DNA of 64,000 nucleotides from Epiperipatus broadwayi (GCA_028023455.1 JAQFVV010006313.1:539519-603518), one strand, 5' to 3'. Shown: positions 1 to 12,940, numbered from the stretch's first letter. The notes: generated by a model from the letters alone, not told the origin. Made by a program: numbers and translations.

Positions 1-1190
<1,190 letters not shown>

Positions 1191-1295
1191 ATATATATAT
1201 ATAGAATAATGTTGATTTTAGATATAACTAATTGAATATCATATCTTGCTTTCACTGTAAGAATGTAATCAAAACATATATACAATAATATATAT
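1191..1295. other. Short A+T-rich spacer
   Basis: This separates the RTE fragment from the left arm of the first Penelope-like element. It contains short TA runs and nothing else recognisable. Confidence 0.5.
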
Positions 1296-1557
1296 ATGTC
1301 ATATTATTATTACTATTTGCAGGATATTCTGTGTAGTGAAAAAGCTAAATGCTGACGTTTCAGTACAATATCAAGTACCTTCCTCAGAGCGTCCTCTTTC
1401 TCAAATCATAAGAATGCACATGAGATTTAAAACTGTTTTTTATCGTTTTCTTTCTCCTCATATTTAAATTCTATTGGTTGAGAAGTTTTAAAATTTATTT
1501 TCTCTTCCAATAGCTTCTTCCAAATGTTGTTAATCTTCTTTAATTCACACCTTTCAT
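1296..1557 (-). repeat. PLE-1 left inverted arm (pLTR-like)
   Basis: Reverse complement of 3050-3313 with only scattered differences. For example, the loop of the hammerhead motif reads TTGATATT here and TTGGTATT in the right arm. The arm covers the 3'-UTR-like region, the hammerhead motif and part of the C-terminal coding tail. High similarity between arms suggests they arose in a single insertion event not very long ago. Confidence 0.85.
1351..1390 (-). ncRNA. Hammerhead-ribozyme motif in PLE-1 left arm
   Basis: Read on the minus strand this has the conserved boxes CTGAGGA and GAAA, followed by CGTC with the expected cleavage trinucleotide GTC. A stem-II hairpin (AGGTAC / GTACT with one bulged G) lies between the boxes. 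Flanking GCT and AGC form a short stem I. Stem III is minimal, as described for hammerheads in Penelope-like elements. Whether it self-cleaves is not known from sequence. Confidence 0.65.
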
Positions 1558-1638
1558 TCATTTAAATAAGGCTGATTATTTTAAAAAATACATGATTTAT
1601 TAAATGATAATATTTATAAAAAAATTTATAGAGATCCT

Positions 1639-3222
1639 ATGACTTATCTTGAAAGGAAAATGAAAAAATTAATTTATTCTACTGATCTAGACTTAGAAAC
1701 AAAGATACAGCTTACTCCCATGGAAAAATCTTCTTTTTATCCAAAATTATATGGTTTACCAAAAATTCTCAAGCCAGATATTCCATTGAGACCGATTGTA
1801 AGTGCAGTAGGTTCACCTACACAGACACTAACTCGTTTTTTGACTTCTTTTTTACAGCCACATTTATCAATGATGTTATCATATGTTAAAGATGCTAATC
1901 ATTTTCTTGAGCTTATCCAGGATATTAAATTGACTAAGAATGATATTTTGGTAAGTTGTGACATTGTTTCACTTTTTACTAGTGTACCTGTAAATGAAGC
2001 GATTCAAGTTTTAAAAAATATTCAGTTGCCTAATTTTGCTGTGGTTTTGATTGAACACTGCTTATCGAATACATTTTTTTGTTTTTGATGGGCAGATGTA
2101 TAAACAAACATCATGTCTAGCTATGGGTTCACCAATTTCTCCAGCATTAGCTTCTATTTTTGTGGAGGATTTGGAAAATAAAATTTTTACTTTAGCAGTT
2201 AAAAAACCATCTATATGGCTGAGGTATGTTGATGACACCTTTGTTATTTGGCCTCATGGCAAGCATGCTCTTAATAACTTTTTTAATTTTTTAAACTCTT
2301 TTCACAACAATATTAAATTTACCATGGAAATAGAAAATAATAATCAATTACCTTTTTTAGATGTTTTGATTAAAAGAAGGGAAGATGGTTCTTTATCCCA
2401 TGGTATTTATAAAAAACCAACACACACTGGGAGATATCTGAATTTTTCCTCTCATCACCATTCTGCACAACTATTTTCAGTAGCAAAGACATTATTGGAT
2501 AAAACAAAGAGACTTTCTGATGATAGCCATTTTCACTGGGACCTTTTTGCTACTAATAAAATGCTTCTTCATAATGGTTTTAATTACAACATTACTAATA
2601 GGGCTTATATATATCAAAAGAAAAAAGATTTTGATACATCAAAAATTAGACAATTTTGCCATATATAAAAGGAGTCACTGATAGAATTGGTAACATTTTA
2701 AAAAATAATAATATTCACACAATTTACACTACTTATAAAAAAATTAGTGAAATATTTCCACTTCCTAAAGATAAAATTGCTTTGGAGTGTCATGGTGTAT
2801 ATGAAATTCCATGTAGGATCTGTCCACATACATATATAGAACAGACTAATCATAGAATAAATATTAGGAAGGAAGAACTCATTCTGGCAGTGAGAGAAAA
2901 ATCCAATTCATCAGCTATTTATTCTCATATAAAATTAACAAATCATGATATCAATTTTGAAAAAACAAATATTTTAGCAAAAATTGAACAATATGACTAG
3001 AGATTGCTAAGAGAAGCTATAGTGATTTTTAAAAGGCCCAAGAGCATAAATGAAAGGTGTGAATTAAAGAAGATTAATAACATTTGGAAGAAGCTATTGG
3101 AAGAGAAAATAAATTTTAAAACTTCTCAACCAATAGAATTTAAATATGAGGAGAAAGAAAATGATAAAAACGTTTTTAAATCTCACGTGCATTCTTATGA
3201 TTTGAGAAAGAGGACGCTCTGA
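1639..3222 (+). pseudogene. PLE-1 reverse transcriptase and GIY-YIG-like protein, frameshifted
   Basis: The first frame (1639-2088) holds the RT fingers and palm start, with KLYGLPKIHK-like and RPIVSAVGSPT motifs. The second (from about 2078 to 2668) has AMGSPISPALA and the catalytic box RYVDDTFV, giving the aspartates needed for DNA synthesis, then PFLDVLIKR. The third (2656-3000) has PYIKGVTDRIGNIL and a degenerate GIY-YIG start, GVYEIPCRICPHTYIEQT. Here the usual YIG is YIE, which would probably harm the nuclease. Frames switch near 2078-2088 in a T run and near 2655, and a stop falls at 2998-3000 before a last segment to 3222. The conserved Penelope N-terminal part is absent. No host function is implied. 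Confidence 0.88.
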
Positions 3223-3313
3223 GGAAGGTACTTGGTATTGTACTGAAACGTCAGCATTTAGCTTTTTCACTACACGGAATATCCCGCAAATAGTAATAAT
3301 AATAATATGACAT
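3050..3313 (+). repeat. PLE-1 right inverted arm (pLTR-like)
   Basis: The 3' end of PLE-1, inverted relative to 1296-1557. It includes the C-terminal coding tail, the hammerhead motif at 3216-3255 and a terminal AATAATAATAATATGACAT end that is mirrored near 1296. Confidence 0.85.
3216..3255 (+). ncRNA. Hammerhead-ribozyme motif in PLE-1 right arm
   Basis: Stem I GCT (3216-3218) pairs with AGC (3253-3255). Box I is CTGAGGA (3219-3225). Stem II is AGGTAC with GTACT around an 8-base loop. Box II is GAAA (3245-3248). Then comes CGTC with predicted cleavage after C3252. The consensus CUGANGA allows the G at position 7. Known Penelope-like elements carry such minimal hammerheads in their terminal repeats. 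Confidence 0.68.
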
Positions 3314-3798
3314 CTTTTATCCGTGAAAATATTAGAATTAATATATATATATATTGAAACAGTATTATTTAGTCATCATTCCATTTTACCTACTATGTTC
3401 TATACTAATACTTTTCCCCAGTTCAAACCCATCCCAGTCCACATATATAGGCTTCTAATAATTTATTTTACTGGTAATAGCATATATTTAAATATATGTC
3501 TATGTAATTGTATAGGTGCACATATTCACAAGCAATATTAATATTTGTATGCATTTAATGCATACATTGTTATAAATTTGATATTTAATAAAATTATATA
3601 ATCTACATTAAGTATGTGAACATTGTTATATGGGTGTAATTACCTACATGTATATGTGAAAGCTGTAATGCAATAGATTTAAAAGCATTACAACTCTTTT
3701 AAATTAATTTAAAAATTACATTATTTTTAGTTAAATATAATTTATTTAAAGGCTATCACATATAAATTTCAATTCCAGGGTAGTCACACACACACACA

Positions 3799-3836
<38 letters not shown>

Positions 3837-4112
3837 TGTTTACAAACTTAAAACTCTTTTAAATAAAAATTTGTAATTCTTAGAAAACTATCTGCAAGTA
3901 ATTAATCAGGCTTGTAGTCAAAATTTTAATAATCTTTTGAAAATAAAAACTAAGAACGAAAAGTAACCTGTTTGACTGTTATTGTTCTCACCAGAAATGA
4001 CAAAGATTTCATTTTATGCATTTTTAATTACTGATGAAACATTGTAAAAAGTTATAAACAAGTCACTTGAATTACAGATTTTTCTAGTATAAATAACTTT
4101 AAGCTTTGCTAA
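3314..4112. other. A+T-rich spacer with a CA/TA microsatellite
   Basis: A mixed (CA)n-(TA)n microsatellite lies at about 3786-3831. I see no other structure or coding potential. Confidence 0.6.
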
Positions 4113-4331
4113 ATGGGGTTCACTTCACTAAAATTTTGTCATGCAAACTTTGGGGTAAAAACAACCACTGCCTCTCTCCCTTTGTGGAGAAAAATGATCA
4201 CTGCACAAGCCAGAACTCAAGCTCACAAGTCTGCTAAGAAGACAGCATCAGAAGACATCAGCCCAGAAGATGTAGAAACAATTTTCCAGAGCTCTTTAAA
4301 AATAACTGTAAACTTACAAATGAATCTCTAA
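4113..4331 (+). CDS. Unrecognised 72-residue open frame, possible exon or relic
   Basis: This frame lies in a small island that is less A+T-rich than its surroundings and has balanced residue composition (for example ASEDISPEDVETIFQSS). I do not recognise the protein. No strong splice acceptor or neighbouring coding exon was identified, and no other copy occurs in the window. It could be a lone exon, a fragment of an unrecognised transposable element, or chance. It is listed because its composition differs from the many low-complexity frames around it. Confidence 0.2.
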   Translation: MGFTSLKFCHANFGVKTTTASLPLWRKMITAQARTQAHKSAKKTASEDISPEDVETIFQSSLKITVNLQMNL

Positions 4332-5337
4332 ACTCTAAGCTAGCTAATATTAATAATGCACGAATTTAAAATGTAATATTGTTTTCATAAACTAAAAGTT
4401 AAATTCAATCTGTAAATTATAACTTTTAAAACTAAAATAAATGTTTTAAATAATAATTAAACTGATTTAATTTGTAAAATATGTTTAAAATTTTTCTAAA
4501 ATAATATCTGTAAACTTGCCTATTTTTTAAAAAAATCTAAATACTTGTTTCTATCTTTAATCTGTGGTCATGCCTTTTCTTATTTATTTTATATTTATTT
4601 ATTTTTTAATTTATGCTATGCCTAGTTCAGAACAGAGATTGATTTTATGAATAAAGGATGGGAAAAGATGATTAAATACTCTTCCCGTATTAAGTAATGT
4701 TGCTCTTTAGCACACACTCTCAAGTCTCCATTCTGAAACCTAAATTATATTGTTAAGCTATTATATTTAGCTTACTATTATTATTGTATTATCATTAAGT
4801 TTGCAAATTAATAATTAGTTAATAAATGTAAGAATGAGTTATAAAGCATGTTATAAGAATTGCTTAAGCCCCAGATATGCATTGACCTTCTTTTTAGTTT
4901 TTTTTTTTTATAAACTATGCAGATTTTACTAATAAAATTGGATTACCTTTAAGTATTTCTTTTTAGCATATTTTAAGAATGCTAATTAATGAACTGGCAT
5001 ATGGTAGTTTTGCTGAACAAAACTGTAGAATTTTGTGTACTTTTAGTTATTAATAATTATTATATTTAGCATGTTGAATGTGTTTTTAGGAAGCACACAC
5101 ATGCATATATGCCTTGCTGTATGTTTTTTATATAATGGGCTTCTAGTTTTAACGGCCACCCCATTACTCTTTGTTCAGACAGCTCACTCTTTTAGAACTA
5201 GAACAAGAGGGTCCAGATTGTCTTTATAAGCAGCTCTGATAACCAAATTAAATGCTCACATTATTTATGGCAAATCGTATGGTTCAGGACAGAGTACATG
5301 GTTCTGAAACCCCTGATTAACTACACATTCGAGATGC
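4332..5337. other. A+T-rich stretch, one less biased patch
   Basis: A somewhat more complex patch occurs at about 5140-5340 but it has no recognisable domain, RNA or repeat. The rest is background. Confidence 0.5.
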
Positions 5338-5349
5338 ACAACTATTTAG

Positions 5350-5389
<40 letters not shown>

Positions 5390-5400
5390 TAAATAGTTGT
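5338..5400. repeat. Palindrome with TA core
   Basis: Arms ACAACTATTTAGT (5338-5350) and ACTAAATAGTTGT (5388-5400) are perfect inverted copies flanking a TA run. The whole can extrude as a hairpin. It is followed four bases later by a second, unrelated perfect palindrome. Confidence 0.9.
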
Positions 5401-5404
5401 ATAT

Positions 5405-5448
5405 CAGATACTATGGCATATATATATATATATATGCCATAGTATCTG
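5405..5448. repeat. Perfect 44-bp palindrome with TA core
   Basis: The sequence from CAGATACTATGGCATA to TATGCCATAGTATCTG is a perfect palindrome with no spacer. Unlike simple TA runs, the outer arms are non-repetitive, so this is not just microsatellite symmetry. Confidence 0.92.
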
Positions 5449-5695
5449 AAGTCATACTACAAAGCTCCAGTTTATCCCACCATAATGTAATATTTTAACT
5501 TTTATCTGAACTTGTAATGTTATTTGTAATTATAAAATATGCATAGGGAGCCTATTGCAGCTTATTATATTTTATTAAATAATCTTTGATTGAATATTAC
5601 ATAATAAATAATCATTCTTGCACTGACTTAACAGTTGCAAATCTAATAGACAGGGCACAGTAGATTTAAGGCATGATTAATTACAAAACGTAGAT
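5449..5695. other. Short spacer
   Basis: A+T-rich sequence with nothing recognisable. Confidence 0.5.
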
Positions 5696-5991
5696 CAAGG
5701 GTCCCCAAACCTATGCCCATGGGCACCATGGTGCCCACAGACCATTTTATGTGTGCCCACTGCTATCCAAATAAGATAAAAAATTATTTATCTGATACAA
5801 ATAAATTTAATTTTTAATTTTTTTTATAAATTATTGTATTATATTGTAATCAAATTGTACGGCATACTATACTTTATTTTTGAAATAAATATTTTTTGTA
5901 CATAATGTGTATTTGAAAAAATAAATGGTGCCCACCATCTGGCCAGTATTATCGAATGTGCTCTTAAGTGAAAAAAGGTTGGGGACCCCTG
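5696..5991. mobile_element. hAT-type MITE, about 296 bp
   Basis: The ends are inverted: the left begins CAAGGGTCCCCAAACC and the right, reverse-complemented, reads CAGGGGTCCCCAACCTTTTT. CAGGGGTCCCCAA ends are characteristic of non-autonomous hAT families known from several animals. The expected 8-bp target duplication is weak (ACGTAGAT left, CCTTACAT right, 5 of 8 matching), so the copy is old or the flanks have decayed. No transposase is encoded. The hAT relic at 29.1 kb is not shown to be its source. Confidence 0.72.
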
Positions 5992-8900
5992 CCTTACATT
6001 ATTAAAATTGTAAACTCTTTTAAATATAGTGCATCAGATGAGATTATGTTCTTAAAATTGCTCATCATTGTTTACACCTGCGTGTGTTCTTTATTGCACT
6101 TCTGTTGATTTGTTTTATATTTATTAATTAAAATATATTAAATTATAACAACTGTGTTGAGTTTCATTCGTCATCCATCCCAACTCTTAGTTAAGTTCAT
6201 TTTAATAAATTATTAATTATTATTATATGCATTACTTAGCTAGCCATGTGCGTGTGTTTAAATTAATAATAGTTTAGTTGATATTCCCTGAGTCTCTTTC
6301 TCCACCCATTACTACTGCCAGCATGTAAACAAGAAATTCTGAGTGCAGCCTCAAATATGTCATTTATAGTAATAAGTCAGGATGAATTGGTGAAGGAGCT
6401 GAGGTGTGGTCAGAATCGAGGTCTCTACCCCTCATTTAAATCAGTCTTAATATAATTTGCCAAAACTCTGGATTTTGTTGCATGAATGTACAAATATGAC
6501 TGTTACAATATATACCTTTTATCCCTCAGTAGATGACTTGTGTGGTGAATTGTATAATCAAGTTGGTATATTAATATTAATATTTTTTACATGGATGAAC
6601 CCGCAAAATATGTCTTTTATAAATACAATAGTAAAATGGATAGCATCAAATGTATTGGTTCAAACAATTTGATACTTATTGGTTAAACTGTAATAAGTTA
6701 ATATTGATAAATATTGAAATATAATAAAAATGAGTTAAAAATTATAACCGTGACTAAATAAAGAGAGACTGTTTTTATTGACCAACTTTAAAAGAGGTAT
6801 TAAAATAAAAATTTTAAGAGAGAGAATAATCCCCAGTTTAAAAAATTATTAGTAACAATTATTAATATATTTACATAAAGTGGATTGTTTTAATATTATG
6901 AGTGCAGAAAATTTGACACTTTCAATTAAACTATAATAATTTTCAATTTGCATAATATTAAACAAATAATGAAGATATATGCATAAAATATTGTGCTATA
7001 AAAATTAATGAGAACTAGTTTAGCATAAAATGTCTATCTTCAGGATGACTTATCTTTTTCACTTGTCTTTGGGCATATGTTTTGAAAATATGTGATGGCA
7101 TAGAAATTTGAAATGTATCCAAAAATAAATACAATGAAATTAAATTTAAATATATCAAAATATATGTAAATGAAGTTATGTTATAACATGTACTATGTCT
7201 GACCATTCTGAGAGACATTGCTAACTTTTCAGCTTATGGTTGGTTGTGTTATGATTAGTCTAAGGAAAACTGAGGTGCATTTATAAACACTAGAAAATAT
7301 ATGTATATGTAATCTCTAGGTGCATTTTACTTTTAATATTGTATCCAAAATCTGGATTTTTTTTCAGAAAGAAAATCAAAATGACCAAAAATATTAAAAT
7401 ATAAAAAGAATTTAAAAAATCTAAATGCATATCCAAAAAAATTTCAATAGTTAAAAATAAGTTATGTCAAGGATTTCACATGCTTATTTAAGTTAATTTA
7501 TCCATTAACTTATTATTATTGTTTTTGCTATTATTATTGTAATGAGTCTTTAATTTTAATAAGTTCCTACTACAGAAACACAAATATATCATAACAGTCT
7601 GATTTTTTCATTTATTTATATAATTTTGACCAGCTATATTATACATCTATTGTTATTCAAGCATAATTGAAAATACAGTCAACCCTTTATATAGTAACCA
7701 CAACTAATGATCAGACTGGGTTCTGTCTATTAATATACAGAACATGACCATCTTTTGAAACCATTACACCCACACATTGTCTACTTAAATCAAAATACTT
7801 ATCTGAGGGATACTTTAACTTATAATGTATTTGCATCTGAGAACCATCCAGAAAATTAATTGGATTATTCACAAGATAATATTTTAAACAAATCGATTGC
7901 TTACTTAATTAATGGATTTGCTCAAGTGAACATAAAAAAACACACTTCAATAGCAATCAGATATGGAATATATAATTAAGAACATTGTTTTTGACTAAAC
8001 TTTATACTGTAAGACATTCACAGAAAAGAGAATTCATGGCAAATTAATAATTAAATAACATATTTATTTAGATATTAAAGCATATCAAATTATAAGAACA
8101 TAAAAGTATGACAAAAACTTAACTATTTACATAGTTATTTTAAACAGAATTAATTTAATCTTAAATAGGGAAATAATAACTTATATATATATTTTTTAGA
8201 TTTTAACCAGGTTGTGTAAGAAAAATATAAATCTTATCCCCTTCTGCTTCAGTTAGAGTCTAGACTTAGATTCACTTTAGGCTTATGTTTTGACATATGT
8301 TTGGTTAAGGTTTTTCATGAGCTTATCCCTCTTTCTATCATTTTCTTTTGACAGTGCCTAAAGTCTCTAAGAGGATGTTAATTTATATATGTGCATGGTG
8401 TGAGCTCAAGAACAGTATCCATGCATTAGATTCTAAGTCCCTAGTGGCTTATATTTTTTTTATTCCTGGAACAGTGTATATCCTCTTTATCTAAATGTCC
8501 AGAAACATTCTTGAATGAAGGATAGATGGATTTTCAGCAACAATCTGTCAAGATTTTGGTCCCACCTCAGACTATCAATAATTGATAGCAATTGTATGGT
8601 GTAAAACCAAATGAACACTCCTTTTGGAAATCTATCAGAGCTTGGTGGTGATAAAACATCCCAAGTAATTTCTATACATTGCTTGACCTGCAAAACTTGA
8701 AGTCCATAATGCTAAAGATTACAAAATTCAACAGGTAATATTATCAACATGACATCAAAATAAAATGCTGCAGGGTAATTGAACTTATAACAATTTAGTA
8801 GCTTTTATATCTTTGACCAACCTTTGTACTGAGCATTACCCATGACTATTGTTTTGTATTTTTTTAACTAGCCTTATTTTTATTTACAACATTACTTATT

Positions 8901-10317
8901 TAGCTGATATACTGATTTAATGATTTAAAGTAAAAACAACTTAATCTTTTCTTTGATTAGATAATAATTTTACAAAATTTATTTTACATTTTATTTGCTA
9001 TTAAAATTAATATTTTGGCTTAATATTCCCAATCAATTTAAATTTATAATTAATACAAATTTAAATTTCTCCTTTTTTTTGCCTCATTTTCATTGTATAT
9101 CATGACATTTTGAATTTATAGTTTTTAAACAGAGCATAACCAATTCTTGTGGCGTTATTTGGAAGGCCATTACCCTCATTTGATTTTTTTTCAAGAGAAT
9201 GTTTAATTAAAACTTTTAAATTATTCCTACAGTTTCATTTAAAATTTTATTATTTTTCTTTCTTTCATTATTTTATTTATTTTAAAATGATACTGATATA
9301 ATTTGACCAGAGTCTTTTTCCTTGCTTTTTGTTGTAAAAAAATCTAAAATGTTCTTTTATTCTCTATTTCGAAATGTTTATCCTCTCTAATTACAATTAT
9401 AATGACTATTTAAGCAGTCTACTGTTAGATAGCTCTTTTTATTCTAACAAAAAATCGATGTACTTTTATATAATTCATATATTTTATATATTTGTTACTA
9501 TATATATATATATGTGTGTGTGTTATTCAAATGCATCTATATTTTTAAGATAGTATGGTTCATCAATCGTACTACTGGTCTTTTAATGTTAATTTTATTA
9601 CCAACATTTAATACATTTTATAGTTTCTAATTTAACTTATTGTTTTATGTCATAATAGACAAAATAAAACAATTTCAACATAACCATTTGTATTTCTATT
9701 GAGAGATCATTACAATCCATTAGTTATTTGTCATTCTGCTCACACGATTGCAACATCGCTCTATATTTTATCTACTATTGCTTATTAATTTTAAATATTT
9801 TCATCATATAGACAATATAAACAGGATTATGTATCTGTTTTTATTTTTCATTATATATATATGTGTGTGTACGTGTACGTGTGTGTGCGTGCGTCTCTAC
9901 ATATAAATTTAATATTATATTTTCTATTAAAATTCCACCTAGTGTTAGTCTACAATAAATATTTTTACTACTATAAGTTTTGTTGTTAATATAAAGTTTA
10001 TTGTTAATAAAAAAAACTTCTAATAGTTTTATTTCTCAGGAATTAAGCTCAAAGACCAGAATTGAGAGCATCAGAATCGATCCCATGTTGATCACTCTGC
10101 CAAACTGTGCAGTGTGTTGTTAATATATTATATAAAATTATACATATTGTAATCACTTCAACAAATTCATTTCAGTTATCCAGTTTCTTGGGTGACAGTG
10201 TCATCATTATTTTTTTTTGTTTGCACATGACATTGCACCCATACTCCACTGTGCAATTTGATTTCTCTTATAAATAATAATATATGTTACTTAAGTCAAG
10301 TAATTAATATTTCTTTT
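5992..10317. other. Long gene-free A+T-rich region
   Basis: Contains short TA and GT microsatellites (about 9500-9525, 9855-9895). A less biased patch lies at about 8230-8760. Its minus strand has an open frame of 68 codons (8487-8693) that I do not recognise. No element ends, tRNA boxes or long repeats were identified. Confidence 0.5.
10310..10317. repeat. Target-site duplication of the Merlin-like element, left
   Basis: TTTCTTTT here, against TTTCTTTC at 11274-11281 on the other side. Seven of eight bases match. An 8-bp duplication fits Merlin, hAT or P-type transposition. Confidence 0.6.
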
Positions 10318-11273
10318 GGTAATACAGCATCGATTGATCCATGCTATAAGATGGCGCTGTTGCTAGTGAAAAACGAATAGATATAACGTTACCGGGCTGA
10401 TTTGATTATTATTATTTTGTAATGTTATCGTGGGTTTTTTTTTTTTTTGGGGGGGGGTGTTGGTTTTTTTTTTTTTTTTTTGGACCGTATTTTTTTTTTT
10501 TTTTTAAATAAATAAATTGATTTTTAAATATTTTTTTTAATACGTTTTGTAAAACCTTTTTTTTCTTTATTTTTTTTTTTTTTTTGTAAAACTTGTTGTT
10601 TAACAAAATTGGATTACGGTCTTTTTTTTTTTTTTTAAAGTAACTTTTTTTTTTTTCGCTTTTGATTACGGTCTTCTTTTTTTTTAAGTAACTTTTTTTA
10701 TTTGGTTTTTTTACTTTCATTAAACTACCATAAAGGCAGTTCTTCTGGGTGAGGAAAATATTTCTCTGTTGAAGAAAGGCCACCGCATCTGCTTCTGTAG
10801 TCTGCCATTGAAATGTTTTAATCTCGAAAAAGTGTCGGAAAGTGCGCGACTTGATCGTGAACTTTGCCGAATTGTGACTAACACTCCTCATTAACTGAAT
10901 TCTGACCCCTGACAATGAAACCAGGGGTGTTTAGAAAATCGTTACAATTTTTACGAATGAAAATAAAAAAAAATACATTGAAGCCAAAAAAAAACGTTAT
11001 AATATAGTTTTCGACATTCAAAATACAGAAACCTTCACATCATATGCTGTACAATAGTTAAGAGTAATTTCTATAGAGAGTCTTGCATACTCATTGCTAA
11101 TAATGTTCAACATACTAGAGATGTTGGGGTAATGGGTGCACTTCAACATCTTAGCATTTGAATGGTTTACTAGGCCATAAGATCTATGAGCAGCCTTGTA
11201 AACAGCATATTTATATGCTTTAGCGTAGAAACAGCACCGTCTTATGGTGTGGATCAATCGATGCTGTATTACC
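10318..11273 (-). mobile_element. Merlin-like DNA transposon, 956 bp, decayed
   Basis: Terminal inverted repeats start GGTAATACAGCATCGATTGA at both ends and extend about 44 bp with a few mismatches. They are flanked by an 8-bp near-perfect duplication. TIRs beginning with GG plus 8-9 bp duplications are typical of the Merlin/IS1016 superfamily. The minus strand at 10740-10915 encodes a fragment resembling the N-terminus of that transposase family. The interior between 10430 and 10720 has been overtaken by long T runs. Too short for a complete transposase, so it is an internally deleted or decayed copy. Confidence 0.6.
10700..10915 (-). pseudogene. Merlin/IS1016-like transposase N-terminal fragment
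   Basis: From the Met at 10915 the minus strand reads through FFEIKTFQWQTTEADAVAFL and then QQRNIFLTQKNCLYGSLMK. This resembles the start of Merlin/ISXO2-like transposases, in which a helix-rich segment precedes a zinc ribbon (AVxFLQxRGL, then CxxG-like). The second cysteine expected in the ribbon is missing or beyond the decay point. After about residue 68 the frame becomes poly-Lys/poly-Phe from T runs and carries no information. The family assignment is from memory of the family pattern and supported by the element's ends. Confidence 0.45.
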
Positions 11274-12940
11274 TTTCTTTCAACTGTGAATGTGTATGTT
11301 GGGTATCATATATCTTTTTAAGTCTTTGATCATATGTTTATGATTACACCCCTTCACAAGAAATTAAAAGTGAATTAAAACCAATTTCTATTTGGTGATA
11401 GTAGAGTAGTGAAATTATATTATAGAAATATTGCTTTCTTAAAATATCTTTGTCTTTTTTTTTTCAAATTTATTTTGTCCCACTTCCACTAGCATGCTAT
11501 ATCTGCTTTAATCCTTGTGATTATTTCATCTATTTCTTTTTCTATATCTATTTTTAATTATTTATTTTTATTTTAATATTCACTTGTTTTACTATAAATT
11601 ACATGTAATTCTTGAAGTAAAGTTGTTTTTAATTGCTATTTCTAAAACTATAATGTATCCTATATAAAACATAAGACAATCATGTCTGTTGCTTTTTCTT
11701 TACTCAAAATCATTTATAAATTGTTCATGGTAAATCTCTCTGTTGTATCCATATGTAAATCTCTACTTTGTTTGAGAAAATGTAATGACAATTTACATGA
11801 TTAATTCCTGCTTCCAAATAGCTATTGACAAAATATATTTATAACTTCTACTTTGCACTACTATTTAAAAAAAAAAAATATTTTGTTTGTAAATTACTAA
11901 TCGTAGAATCTTCCATATTTTAAGATGTTTTTGTGTTGTCGTGATAATTGTTTTATGTCCACAAATCTGAATTGTTATCAATCTATTGTATATAGGATTA
12001 TTTATAATATTACTCTATGAAATATTATTCTTTACAACAAATGTTAACCACTCATTTTTGTTGATTTGTCTTAAAATGTATATGGTATGTTGAACCAATA
12101 AACATCACATCATCATTAATTCATATGCATACTCTAGTATGCAATAGATAGCACTATTATATGGATAGTTTAGCCTCTGTTTTATGCAGTATGTTGTTCC
12201 ATACTAAACTAAAGTTTTCTTTTATTTAATTTACTGTTAAATATTAATATAAAAAGATCTAAGTTCTTAAATACTACATCAAGTTTTTTGAAATTCATAG
12301 TCCAAACATTGCCGTTCTATTGGTATTATTCATCTTGCAGTCTGAATATCTTTTTTTTTTATTTAGTGCCAATAGGTAATCAGTTTACAAAATAAATTTA
12401 GTATAAAATCCTATGTATATTTGCAATATAATGATTGGGTTATGTTAAATAGTAAAAATATTATGTCCTATGCATAGAGAATATAATGAAACACTTGATT
12501 ATATTAATTTTTACATGAAAATAAATGTACAATATATATTCTATGTGTGCCACATGGATCAATATTTATCTCCTGATTTATACCATATAAATATAACTAT
12601 CTGGCAGATATTATTTCATGTCCTGAACATTTTACTTTAGAAGTTCTACAATCTTTTTTATATTTCACAAATTCATATTTTGATTATTAAGATGTCACCA
12701 CTTTGTAATAAACCATCAAATTATTTTTTAAATTCTAACAAAATTATTTCTTCCTTAAAAACAATTTGGTTTTCTAAGAGATGACCAAATAAAACCAGAA
12801 TTTATATATTAGAAACTGTCACAATATAAATAATAAAAGTCATAATGCCATTAACCTAAAAAGAGTTGCAAATAAATATTAGTTCAGAGTCTAAATCATT
12901 TGTTAAGAGAAATAAAACTGGTTATGACAATAGAATAAAA
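11274..12940. other. Gene-free A+T-rich region
   Basis: Nothing recognisable beyond short homopolymer runs. Confidence 0.5.

Larger units (their letters stand above)
1296..3313 (+). mobile_element. Penelope-like element (PLE-1) with inverted terminal arms
   Basis: A 2.0-kb retroelement bounded by inverted arms of about 262 bp (1296-1557 and 3050-3313). The interior encodes a PLE-type reverse transcriptase followed by a GIY-YIG-like endonuclease remnant on the plus strand. The left arm is a reverse-complement copy of the element's own 3' end. Inverted partial copies at the 5' side are a known PLE habit. Each arm carries a hammerhead-ribozyme motif. The coding part begins inside the RT domain, so the N-terminal part is missing, and it is broken by at least two frameshifts. 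I infer that it is inactive. Confidence 0.88.

Noticed and set aside
1296-3313. LTR retrotransposon or retroviral copy
   Set aside because: The terminal repeats are inverted, and the RT box context (YVDD with PFLDVLIKR) and GIY-YIG-like tail are those of Penelope-like elements. There is no protease, RNase H or integrase.
8487-8693. 68-codon minus-strand gene
   Set aside because: No recognisable motif, no neighbour and no second copy. Not distinguishable from chance.
10412-10700. Lys-rich half of the 167-codon minus-strand frame
   Set aside because: It is made of T runs on the plus strand. Only the first ~70 residues (10915 to about 10700) look protein-like.
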